A stretch of 64,000 nt of DNA. It comes from Siniperca chuatsi (taxonomy: Eukaryota > Chordata > Actinopteri > Centrarchiformes > Sinipercidae). Within the stretch, counting starts at the first letter, position 1, and every line of letters begins with the position of its first letter. A program made the translations under genes and the position numbers. The DNA is taken from assembly GCF_020085105.1 (NCBI RefSeq), contig NC_058046.1, positions 24,990,675 through 25,054,674 on the forward strand, given 5' to 3'. Positions 1 to 9,545 of this stretch are shown here, one piece after another. The notes under the pieces are model-generated. The model made no database searches and was not told the DNA's origin. It saw only the letters and a program-made list of their open reading frames with translations.

Positions 1-428
1 TCACAAACAGGAAGATGAGTCATTGGTAGTGCCACTCTTTACTTCTATGGCTAGAGAGCATGTTATTCAATTATATCTAAATGGACATTAGTGGGCCAGT
101 TAATGGTCCCTCTCGCTCTCAGAAGAGGAAAACGGAAGTGCAATTTGTTGCAAACACTGTGGCTCTTTAGTCTAACCTTTCCCTTTCCTTTCCTTGAATA
201 AGTAGTTCAAACATGCAATACAGTATGAGTGCCTGCTGTGTAGTGCTAGTCAAGGACATGCATGAGGATGCAATGCCTAAATATTAAGAAAACAAAAAAA
301 AAAAAATGCAATGTTGAAATTCACACACAATGAAGAGAGTACTACAAAGGGGTAAGAGGTTTCTCTCTCCCTAATCATTTTCCATCTGTTTACTTAATTC
401 CTTTAACACATTCTCCATCACTTTAACT
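1..428. other. 3' flank of prion gene copy 1
   Basis: No coding sequence is visible. This stretch follows the stop codon of the minus-strand prion gene and is probably its 3'UTR or flank. I see no AATAAA on the minus strand here, so the transcript may run past the window edge. It bears no resemblance to the matching flank of the second prion gene, although the coding parts are almost identical. Confidence 0.5.
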
Positions 429-441
429 GCTAATGAATGCC

Positions 442-1719
442 TCAGTGCAGCAGCATTAGCATGTTGCTATTCAGTAGCATCAGTATAGTACTGGTGACCA
501 CAGCTAAAAGCCCATGTGAGCCCATTTCCAGTCCCTGTACCCGATCGCTGGCTCTGGGTTCCGTGTTTTTCTTCAAGTACTTTTCAGAGTAAACCATGTA
601 CAGCTCCAAGCATCTCCTGACCTTCAGCTGATCGATCAGTGCTGGGTAGCCGATCTCCACAATGCTGACTGTATCATCGTCATCATCATTGCTGACAGCC
701 ACTGGAGGCACAGGCTTGACTTCAGACTCATTCAGAGGGCGGGGAGTTGAAGGTGCAGAGGTCGGGGAGTTTTGTGCTGCAGTGCTGTTGCTCTCTGTTG
801 CGTTGCTGCCAATGCCAGTATCTGGGGAAGCAGTAGTTGTGGTAGTTACAGAAGTAGTTGTGGTGGCAGCTGGTTTGTTGTTTGGCTTTTGATTATCCAC
901 AGGCAGAAGGTCTGTTCTCTTCATGCAGGAGTCCATGTAGCTATCATAGGCTTGAGGGGGTTGGTTGTACCTGTAGTCTCTGCTGTAGTCATTGGTATCA
1001 GTAGACCGGGTGCCATATTTCCTGTACATGTAGTGGTTGTAGTAATACTCCTCCTGGGGGTTGTGGAAGTTGAAGGGAGGACGGGGGAACCTTCCTAACC
1101 CGTAGCCCAGGGCCATTCCTACCATAGCCCCTCCAGCTGCTGCCATTACCGCGCTGCGCCCAAACCCTCTGGAATTATCTTTGGGATACACGCCCATTGC
1201 ATGAACTGACTGGGAAAAGGGAGAGCCGCCCCCAACACTGCGGCCCCCATAACCAAAGCTGCCACCATATTGAGGGCTCAGGATTTTGTTGTTTGGGTTT
1301 TGATTGATGTATCCACCTGGATAACCTCCATAACTGCCATGACCGCCATAACCGCCATGACCGCCATAACCTCCATAACCTCCTCCATATGGGGAGCCCC
1401 GTGCTGGATACTGGTAACCTCCTCCACCCGGCTGCTGTGGGTAACTACCCGGATACCCAGGTCTGCCTGATTGCGGAGGGTAGCCTCCTTGATTGGGTTG
1501 TACAGGCTGTTTGGGGTATCCACCCTGAGAGCTGGAGCCCTGATTATTTTTGTGGCCTGTGTTAGTGTGGGTGCTGCCTCGGCTGGATGTGGGGGACTTT
1601 GACTTTGAGCTGGAGCCTTTCCCAAAGCCACCGCCTCCTCCTCCTCTCTTGGCCAGTGAAAAATGGGTATGAGAAAAAAGAAGTGACAGAAACAGCACAG
1701 ATAATGAATTCAGCTTCAT
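442..1719 (-). CDS. prnp: prion protein (teleost long form), tandem copy 1
   Basis: A 425-residue secreted, GPI-anchored prion-family glycoprotein. In order: signal peptide (about 1-23); basic Gly/Ser-rich segment; Gly-Tyr-Pro-Gln repeats (about 65-140); the PrP hydrophobic core of Ala/Gly/Met (about 188-210, containing AVMAAAGGAMVGMALGYGLG); a Tyr-rich stretch; two cysteines (DSC near 265, RRC near 369) placed like the PrP disulfide pair; between them a Thr-rich run, N-glycosylation sequons (NAT, NST, NES) and a run of Asp; and a hydrophobic C-terminus (about 401-425) typical of a GPI signal. The start is firm: a splice acceptor (ctacag) lies at 1727-1728, seven bases before the ATG, matching the usual PrP design of a noncoding first exon and one coding exon. 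The function in fish is thought to be cell contact and signalling. Which teleost PrP subgroup (a/b, PrP1/PrP2) this belongs to is unresolved. Confidence 0.93.
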   Translation of the reverse strand: MKLNSLSVLFLSLLFSHTHFSLAKRGGGGGGFGKGSSSKSKSPTSSRGSTHTNTGHKNNQGSSSQGGYPKQPVQPNQGGYPPQSGRPGYPGSYPQQPGGGGYQYPARGSPYGGGYGGYGGHGGYGGHGSYGGYPGGYINQNPNNKILSPQYGGSFGYGGRSVGGGSPFSQSVHAMGVYPKDNSRGFGRSAVMAAAGGAMVGMALGYGLGRFPRPPFNFHNPQEEYYYNHYMYRKYGTRSTDTNDYSRDYRYNQPPQAYDSYMDSCMKRTDLLPVDNQKPNNKPAATTTTSVTTTTTASPDTGIGSNATESNSTAAQNSPTSAPSTPRPLNESEVKPVPPVAVSNDDDDDTVSIVEIGYPALIDQLKVRRCLELYMVYSEKYLKKNTEPRASDRVQGLEMGSHGLLAVVTSTILMLLNSNMLMLLH

Positions 1720-2000
1720 CTTCGCCCTGTAGGGAGGGTCGTGGGGGGAGAGAAAAAGGAAAATATAGAAAGGGAGAAAAAGGTGAGGAAAATATGAGAT
1801 ACTAATACTTGGATTTTATCACATTACCCTTAGTTTTGTCTCATTTAATGAGAGGTGTCTGTCTTTCCAGAAACAGTAAAATCCCTGAGTTGCAACTCAC
1901 TGCAACTTACAAGAGAACATGCACCAAACATGAGTTTCATTGACAATGAAATATAATTATGAAATATAATTATATATACCATGACAGAGGATTTTACTAG

Positions 2001-2317
2001 GGCTGCAACAATTTAACTGTCGATTAATCAGACGCTTTTATTCCCATTAATCATTTGTCTCACAAAATTGTGAGAAATTGCCATCAGAATTTCCCAGAGC
2101 CCAAAGTGGCGTCTTTAAATTCCTTGTAAAATTAAATTTCTTATATCAGTCCAAAACCTAAAGATATTCAGTTTGCTATCATACATGACAAAGAATTTTT
2201 TGGGGGGCATTTTAGCTTGAAAAATGACCGAAATGATTATTCAATCATCAAAATAGTTGCCATTGCCATTAATTTTCTGTCATGGGACAGATCATTTACT
2301 CTGTTACAGCTCTAGAT
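2001..2317. repeat. short inverted-repeat element, family A, copy 1
   Basis: About 315 bp beginning gggctgcaaca and ending near gttacagctct. It shares with eight other places in the window a gattaat-rich head, a middle with 'aaaacctaaagatattcag', and a tail with 'ttaattttctgtca'. The ends are inverted complements (GGGCTGCAAC ... GTTGCAGCCC in the better copies), so it is a nonautonomous DNA-transposon-like repeat. It sits in the 5' intron of prion copy 1. Confidence 0.65.
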
Positions 2318-3700
2318 TGTATCAATATAGCCAATCCCTAACCTGATTTAATTCACTTTTATTTCCTCCTTCGTTTGAGGCTATGATAGGCATTGATGTT
2401 AGTGACTACTATAACGCTATATAACACAATATTTGAATAATGAAGGGAAATGAAATGGCAATTCAGTCTGATTATCAGGCAACAGTTATGCTCAAGTCAC
2501 CAGCTCCTGGACCATTTCACTGTTTCAAACTTATTTAACTCATTATGAATGGAGTTCTTGTAGTTTCAGAGTTTACTGCTAAACAGTGGTACCAAGTAAA
2601 CCAAAGCTGTTTCCATAGCAACGCAAGTATCGCTATAGCTAATTGCTATTTCTTGATGTAGCTAGCCTCTGTTCTTAGCCTATGAGTTGTGTGTAAACTC
2701 ACTCTGACAAAAGACATAACTCAAACAGAAGTCTCTCTTCTCAACTGCTCACTGCACGTTTATCACTCACAATAACGAAATATGGCCGTTAGCATTTGGC
2801 TAAAAACAGAGATTCACAGACCCAACTACCGCAACAACCAGCATTTGGTTAACTTAATTGACAACGGCTTCAGTGATTAGCGTTAGCTAGGAAAATAATC
2901 TTATTATTACGAGAAAATGTCGTAATTTCTCGTAATTATGAGATGCTAAGTAATAATTGTGGGGTAAAGAAGTCATAATTAAGGGATAAGGTCAGCCCTT
3001 TTCTTTGGTAAATGCAATAATTAATCGGTCGGTTTGCTAGCTAGTTAGTTAATTTCACCCTTAGCTAATTCGGCCAATTTTCCCAGATTTTTATGACTGA
3101 AAACAATGACTTGTTTCTCTCTGAAGGCAAACCAGTCAATGCATAACTAGAAAACAGGTGTGGCAGTCACAGGACACAGTAACAAGAAGACCTTGATGTT
3201 TTATGATGGGGATGCATATTGATGCAACAATATCATTTCCATTGAATTCAAATGGGCTTTATTGGCATGGGAAGCAGACGTTTACATTGCCAAAGCAAGT
3301 GTGAAATAAAAAGCATGTACATAAACAGAAGAAATGTGCTATTAAAATATATATCCTGTTTCGGAGAACGTCAAAAGACAGCTTCAAACAAAACAATCCA
3401 GACAGATTGTTTATAAATACATACTGTAGACAGACAATGTTACTGCCATTGTATTGATAGTGCACACACTTTAATGTGGCCTCTTACCTACCACTGCCCT
3501 GTATTCGGTTAAAAGATGGCGCTGGCCAGTGTCAAGTAACTATCGAGTGTAATTTGACAACTGAGCGTTGGGGTAACAGTTACGGTTTTATTGAAGACAG
3601 AGATGGTCGCCTGAGATAAAAACAATGTGCATTTAATTCCCCAAACCGGCATTAAAAAATGGGGAGGGCGCAGTTACTTTAAATGAAGGACTAGCCTTAC

Positions 3701-3790
3701 CGTCAGTGACGACTGTTTGGATGCTTTTCCGCTGTATTTAGTTTCAGCTTCCCGGATCGTCTTTTCCACTTGAGTGTTGATGTAGTTGAA
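3701..3790 (-). other. candidate noncoding first exon of prion copy 1
   Basis: On the minus strand a strong donor, gacg|gtaagg, lies with its last exon base at 3701, about 2 kb upstream of the coding-exon acceptor at 1727. The preceding 90-150 bp is richer in CpG than its surroundings and could hold the start site. A second usable donor (gtag|gtaaga) sits near 3486, so the choice is uncertain. The upstream limit is a guess. Confidence 0.35.
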
Positions 3791-5212
3791 ACGGCTCTAA
3801 CGTTTTTAGTTTGGAAACTGGGTGAATTCCATATGACGTAACGCGGCACGAGGGATGTGGGTCGCATGGAAACAGAAGATGGGGCGGGGTTTTACTAAAA
3901 CATTACCCAGCATCCTCAACCGTTTCATACGGAAAACCACACCTAAATGAATAGTATGGAGATACACGTGGAGCCACAATTTAATGAATGGTAGCAGAGG
4001 TGGGAATTAAGTACATTTACTCAAGTTCTGTACTTAATTATAATTACGAAGTACTTTACTTGGCTACTTCCATTTATACTACACACTTCAGAATGACATA
4101 TTGTAGTTAACTCCACTACCTTTATTTGAAAACAAAACCAGTTGTTTTGCAGATTAAGAGTTTACATACAAAACCAATAACCTTTTAAAATATGACACAA
4201 TGTTACAGATTCAAATACCAAACAGTATATAACAATTCGGGTTAAACATTAAACTGCTCACATGTTAATGCATAATAATCAGCCAATATCTGAAAGGGTA
4301 ATTGTGCTGATAATTCTTCTGTACTTTTATGCAGGACGTTTAAGTGTAATATACTTTTTATTTATTTATTGTGGTATTGTGGCAGTATTGTGGCATTGCT
4401 ACTGTTATTTAAATAAAATATATGAATACTTCTTCCACCAATAAAAGGTAACAATATCTGACATAAAAGGAGAATACAGTGACTAAACCATGCATGCCAT
4501 ATTTGTCTGCCTTAAAGACGTAAATCCTTTTTAGTTTTAGATGGTTTTATCTGTTGACACATTTGAAAGATTTTTCTAGGTGATATGTTAGCTACTATCT
4601 GTTATCATACCAGATGTGATAGCTCCACAGAGTGTTATCAAAAATCACCATATAGTAATTTAAATAGTCCCAAGAACTCAATTCTTCAAGGATCAAAGAT
4701 TTTAAACTTTACTAAACTTAAGATGCATTTTCAAAATTTCAGTCAGATCCTTTTGGGGGTTTGTAATATTTGTTTATGTTGTAACCCAGATGACAAATCT
4801 AAAATTCTTGCATTGTGGCATATTGAATATTTAAATCTGCACTTTAACAAATAAGTTTAGATATACAGATTATTGTTCCATATAAGTAGTGTCCTCAGAA
4901 AAGAGAAACATCAAAAACCAAGGGTTACATTTCAGCATAGTTTAAAACTATCTCATTAAACAAAATGCCACTTTAATTCATTTTTAATGTTGATTGTAAA
5001 AGGAGACCTACAGCCATGACGCAGACAAAAGTATACCTTTTAGCCACTTGCTGTTAAACTCAAAAGCTCTCAGTTGCTCGTTGGCAGAATTGTGTTTTTG
5101 TGGTAAAAGCAGTGTGCACAGAGTTTTAATGAGGCTAGCTGAGCTCTAGGAGAAGAAATAAGCAGGAGGTTGTGGGTGCTTTTAGGAGCCAGAACAGAGA
5201 GCTCAGTGCACT
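3791..5212. other. intergenic spacer between the two prion genes
   Basis: No gene is visible. Around 3985-4125 there is a repeat-like piece (aagtacatttactcaag, gtactttacttgg) of a kind I recall as widespread in percomorph genomes. At 4357-4371 the minus strand has overlapping AATAAA motifs that could serve prion copy 2. The short open frames here lack coding character. Confidence 0.45.
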
Positions 5213-5620
5213 CATACAGATGACGCCACCTGCTGGCCATTGAAAGTCTTACATTAAGAATCTTCTGGGAACTCATAACAACCTGCCTCTTTTAAAATAA
5301 AAAAGCAGTCATGACAGTAAAAACCCTTAATTCAGTTAATATATCAAACCAAAGAAGCCACTAATTAATTAGCTATATGTTGTGGTCATAATGGCTTCCT
5401 TACAGTAATAATGCTACATTTTCATATGAAGATATTGTTTTACTACTCTTAACACAAGACAATGGCGATATTTTCACAGAGAAATAAAACAACTTTTACG
5501 CATTTCATGATTTTAATTATGTTAATCCTGGTTTTTCATCACCCAAACACTAATTTGCCATGTAAAGTGAAACAAATGTAATGTAGAGAAATAATGAACT
5601 GGACAGCAGTGAACTGTATG
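5213..5620. repeat. duplicated flank, copy 1 (3' of prion copy 2)
   Basis: Colinear with 9178-9545. Shared blocks, in order: gccacctgctggcca; gccactaattaa; ttcctnacagtaata; acaagacaatggng; ttttcacaga; gattttaat; catttgccatg; and ctggacagcagtg. By eye the two are about 70-75% alike with small gaps. It contains a CTCF-like motif (ccagcaggtggcgt on the minus strand, 5223-5236). It may be 3'UTR of the prion gene at 5936. Confidence 0.75.
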
Positions 5621-5935
5621 ATTATTTCATAAAGGTTCAGTTATGTTTTGTACATGATGAAAATATGATCCATTACAAATACTCACTTATGCTCAAAATG
5701 TAAAACCTCTCTGTTTAAAGTCTATATTCTTATTATTCAATATAATATTCACTCTTTTCTTCTTTGGACTGTCCTTGACAGTCCTCCAACATCAGCACCC
5801 ACTGAGTTAATAAAAGTACTATATCACATCTACATTATTGCAAAGCTTATTTACACAGATCATCACCTGGCTCTGTGAGGCTATATATAGGCATAATGTT
5901 GCTTTGAGCTAAATGCATTCATGCTAATGAATGCC

Positions 5936-7168
5936 TCAGTGCAGCAGCATTAGCATGTTGCTATTCAGTAGCATCAGTATAGTACTGGTGACCACAGCTA
6001 AAAGCCCATGTGAGCCCATTTCCAGTCCCTGCACCCGATCGCTGGCTCTGGGTTCCGTGTTTTTCTTCAAGTACTTTTCAGAGTAAACCATGTACAGCTC
6101 CAAGCATCTCCTGACCTTCAGCTGATCGATCAGTGCTGGGTAGCCGATCTCCACAATGCTGACTGTATCATCGTCATCATCATTGCTGACAGCCACTGGA
6201 GGCACAGGCTTGACTTCAGACTCATTCAGAGGGCGGGGAGTTGAAGGTGCAGAGGTCGGGGAGTTTTGTGCTGCAGTGCTGTTGCTCTTTGTTGCGTTGC
6301 TGCCAATGCCAGTATCTGGGGAAGCAGTAGTTGTGGTAGTTACAGAAGTAGTTGTGGTGGCAGCTGGTTTGTTGTTTGGCTTTTGATTATCCACAGGCAG
6401 AAGGTCTGTTCTCTTCATGCAGGAGTCCATGTAGCTGTCATAGGCTTGAGGGGGTTGGTTGTACCTGTAGTCTCTGCTGTAGTCATTGGTATCAGTAGAC
6501 CGGGTGCCATATTTCCTGTACATGTAGTGGTTGTAGTAATACTCCTCCTGGGGGTTGTGGAAGTTGAAGGGAGGACGGGGGAACCTTCCTAACCCGTAGC
6601 CCAGGGCCATTCCTACCATAGCCCCTCCAGCTGCTGCCATTACCGCGCTGCGCCCAAACCCTCTGGAATTATCTTTGGGATACACGCCCATTGCATGAAC
6701 TGACTGGGAAAAGGGAGAGCCGCCCCCAACACTGCGGCCCCCATAACCAAAGCTGCCACCATAGTGAGGGCTCAGGATTTTGTTGTTTGGGTTGTAGTTC
6801 ATGTATCCACCTGGATAACCTCCATAACTGCCATGACCGCCATAACCGCCATGACTGCCATAACCTCCTCCGTATGGAGAGCCCTGTGCTGGGTAACCTC
6901 TAGCTGGATAGCCCCCAGCTGGGTGTCCTGGCTGCTGGGGGTAACCTCCGTGGTTAGGGTAACCTCCTGGTCTGCCTGGCTGCTGGGGGTAACCTCCTTG
7001 GTTAAATTGTTTAGGCCGTTTGAGGGTTCCCCCCTTAGACTTGGTGTCCAGATGATGTTTTATTTTGGGGATCTTCTTAAAGAGATTTATTTTCAAACCA
7101 GCCAGCGACAAATGAACATGAACCAAAAGAAGGGACAGACACAACACAGCTAATGCAGTCAGCTTCAT
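5936..7168 (-). CDS. prnp: prion protein (teleost long form), tandem copy 2
   Basis: A 410-residue paralogue of the gene at 442-1719, same strand, about 4.2 kb away. It has a signal peptide (about 1-23), a basic segment, its own arrangement of GGYPQQPG-type repeats (about 55-125), the hydrophobic PrP core (about 173-195), the two disulfide-type cysteines (near 250 and 354), Thr-rich and Asp-run segments with N-glycosylation sequons, and a GPI-type tail. The acceptor tctctgcag at 7176-7177 precedes the ATG by seven bases, as in copy 1. From the hydrophobic core to the stop the DNA differs from copy 1 at only a few bases, one of which changes Glu to Lys beside an NAT sequon. The N-terminal third differs freely and is 15 residues shorter. 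Both copies look intact. Confidence 0.93.
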   Translation of the reverse strand: MKLTALAVLCLSLLLVHVHLSLAGLKINLFKKIPKIKHHLDTKSKGGTLKRPKQFNQGGYPQQPGRPGGYPNHGGYPQQPGHPAGGYPARGYPAQGSPYGGGYGSHGGYGGHGSYGGYPGGYMNYNPNNKILSPHYGGSFGYGGRSVGGGSPFSQSVHAMGVYPKDNSRGFGRSAVMAAAGGAMVGMALGYGLGRFPRPPFNFHNPQEEYYYNHYMYRKYGTRSTDTNDYSRDYRYNQPPQAYDSYMDSCMKRTDLLPVDNQKPNNKPAATTTTSVTTTTTASPDTGIGSNATKSNSTAAQNSPTSAPSTPRPLNESEVKPVPPVAVSNDDDDDTVSIVEIGYPALIDQLKVRRCLELYMVYSEKYLKKNTEPRASDRVQGLEMGSHGLLAVVTSTILMLLNSNMLMLLH

Positions 7169-7174
7169 CTTTGC

Positions 7175-8635
7175 ACTGCAGAGAAGAGCCAGGGAAAGAA
7201 ACGTGAAGAGAAGAACAAGTAGAGAAAATATAAGAACAAAAACATAATTTATAAATTACCATTAAAAAGTCCTGTCTCTTTCTCTAAAGAGCCGTCTTTC
7301 TGGAAACAGTCAAATTCCCAAATTTCTACTGAATTGCTGACACACACACAGCAAACACCTTATCCAAAACTGAATACATTACCACAACTCATAGCAACTT
7401 TTAAGAACAAGACATAGGGCTACATTAAAGCCCCTTGATATGTTTTTGCACCACAGCGCCTTGCCCACCTGTTTTACCTCATGTGCTCAGCATGAAGCTG
7501 TGGGTCCAACATAGCTGCCAGGCTTAGAATAGCACAGACCTTTCAGACTTTAGGTTTACTGCAGGCGACTAAATGTTATTCTTTACACTTGTAATTAACG
7601 TCGCTTTATTCTCTGGAAAATATTAGTTACAAGACAGCACATTTATAAAATCCACCGGGGTTTTAAGGTGGGTTGGAGACGCATTGTGAAAAAAAGAAGT
7701 CTATTACCAGAAAAACACCGGCTGTGCAAAAAGTTAACGTTACGAGACAAATCTAGGACCTTCTTAAAGTGAATATTCAAAAACACACGTATACTGCCGA
7801 CCTTGTAACGTCAGTATCCACAACAGCGCCGTGTCTTTAGAATATGTGCTTCCCAAACTTTTTATATCAGCCCCCCCTCTCTTTCCTCCTCCTTTTGCGG
7901 GAAAAGTATTTTAAGCCCCCGCCCACCACTTCCCAACATAAACGTAAACCCACATTTTGAATCAGTTGATACTCTGTATACCTGTGTATAGTAAACCACT
8001 GATTTGATTCAAGATGGCGTAACAGCGAGATTTTCTTTTTGCAAATAGGCCTTTAAATGTCCATTTCGCATTCATTTTAAGAGGAAGTGACATACCAAAA
8101 CAACATGCTCTACATATCCCAACTGCAGCTGAATAGCATAAAATCATTCACTTTGTATAAAAGCACCAAATTTGTGACATTTAAACTTGTTGTTCCAGTA
8201 TTAGTAAAATGGATATTACTTCCTCAACACATCTTCAGCCATTTGATAGTTTTGCCACAATTTAACTGTACTGTTCCCTATTATTCTGTGATAATTACTG
8301 AATTACATTGAATCGAGAAAACCAACCACTTTAAATGTTTTATAAAAGTTAATATTTTTCATTTGATTCATCATTATGATATGATATATTACACCCCATC
8401 CCCCGTAATTTACACCTATGTGCACATGATAGCACAGTACACATCTACCAATAAATGCCCCACCATTTTAAATAAATAAATAATTCATTTTAAAAATTAA
8501 AACGTGTATATTTTTTAATTCCTTTGGGGTGTCAACTTTCCATAAAGTGTCCCTGTTACTCTGGATAATCAGCAGAAACAGACCGTACATAAAGATAACC
8601 TGGGAAAATAAAAGCAAACCTATCTGCATGGCTAG

Positions 8636-8636
<1 letters not shown>
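7175..8636. other. 5' flank or intron of prion copy 2
   Basis: No coding sequence. It should hold the noncoding first exon and promoter of prion copy 2 on the minus strand. Possible donors are acag|gtatac near 7980 and gag|gtaaaa near 7483; I cannot choose. A C-rich stretch near 7868-7925 and CpG-containing sequence at 7795-7840 are the best promoter candidates. Confidence 0.3.
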
Positions 8637-8668
<32 letters not shown>

Positions 8669-8681
8669 TGAGTGAGTGAGT

Positions 8682-8725
<44 letters not shown>
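8637..8725. repeat. compound microsatellite (GT)n(GTGA)n(GA)n
   Basis: About 26 bp of GT, then GTGA/GAGT units, then about 36 bp of AG without interruption. Likely length-polymorphic. Confidence 0.97.
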
Positions 8726-8731
<6 letters not shown>

Positions 8732-9177
8732 TGGATTGATCCATTAAAGCAGGGCCGCAGTGTAAATCAACATTTCCCAGAACCTCCCACCTTCTGTTAC
8801 CAGCTTACTTAGAAAATCACAGGTGAATGGAAAGAGTTACACTAACAGGCAGCCTTTTGACCTTTTTATTGAATTGCACTGATATCTCTATTAACTTCTT
8901 TAAACTGTTACCTTGGATGTTTCTATCTGTAGACACATGTTGAAAGGTACTTCTTCTGGTTATATGCGCAGACGTATCTCCTTTTTATTAAATGTAACAG
9001 GGAGCTAAACAGTGTTACAAGAAATCACGACTCAGAGGTGGACTAATTTAAAGTCCCAATAACTCAGATGTTCTTCTGTGATTAAAGTAAAGACATTGTT
9101 GAAATTGTTGTGTTTAGGTGGTTAAACCTAATGAATATATATACATTTGCACTTGTACAAATTGATGTAGGCATGGA

Positions 9178-9545
9178 GTCTTGTATACAGATGGTGCCAC
9201 CTGCTGGCCATGAAAAACCATACATTTAAGCATACATCATTAAGCCAATGTGGCATAGCAGCCACTAATTAACTAACACTGTTGCGTTTACTGTGGTTTC
9301 CTCACAGTAATAAAGTTAAATGTTCATACTTGTGTCACCAATACAAGACAATGGTGCTTTTTTCACAGAACAATTAAACTGATTTCTCTCCCATTTCACA
9401 AGCAACAGAGAGAGATAGGACACGACTGTAAAGGGTTTCAGGATTTTAATCATGAATTTTTTTTATCATCACCCCAACACTCATTTGCCATGGTAAATTT
9501 AATGCAGGGTAAGTAATAACTGGACAGCAGTGCAATTTTGAACTG
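9178..9545. repeat. duplicated flank, copy 2
   Basis: Diverged partner of 5213-5620 in the same orientation and block order, including the 3' block ctggacagcagtg. It carries an intact CTCF-like motif, ccagcaggtggcac on the minus strand (9194-9207). No prion coding sequence follows it on the right, so it is either what remains of an older, larger tandem duplication or a copy of a dispersed repeat. Confidence 0.75.

Noticed and set aside
662..1470. Plus-strand open frames across the prion genes (662-892, 772-1098, 1270-1470 and the matching 6156-7153 set)
   Set aside because: They are antisense shadows of the repetitive Gly/Tyr/Pro/Thr prion codons and have no family similarity or splice context.
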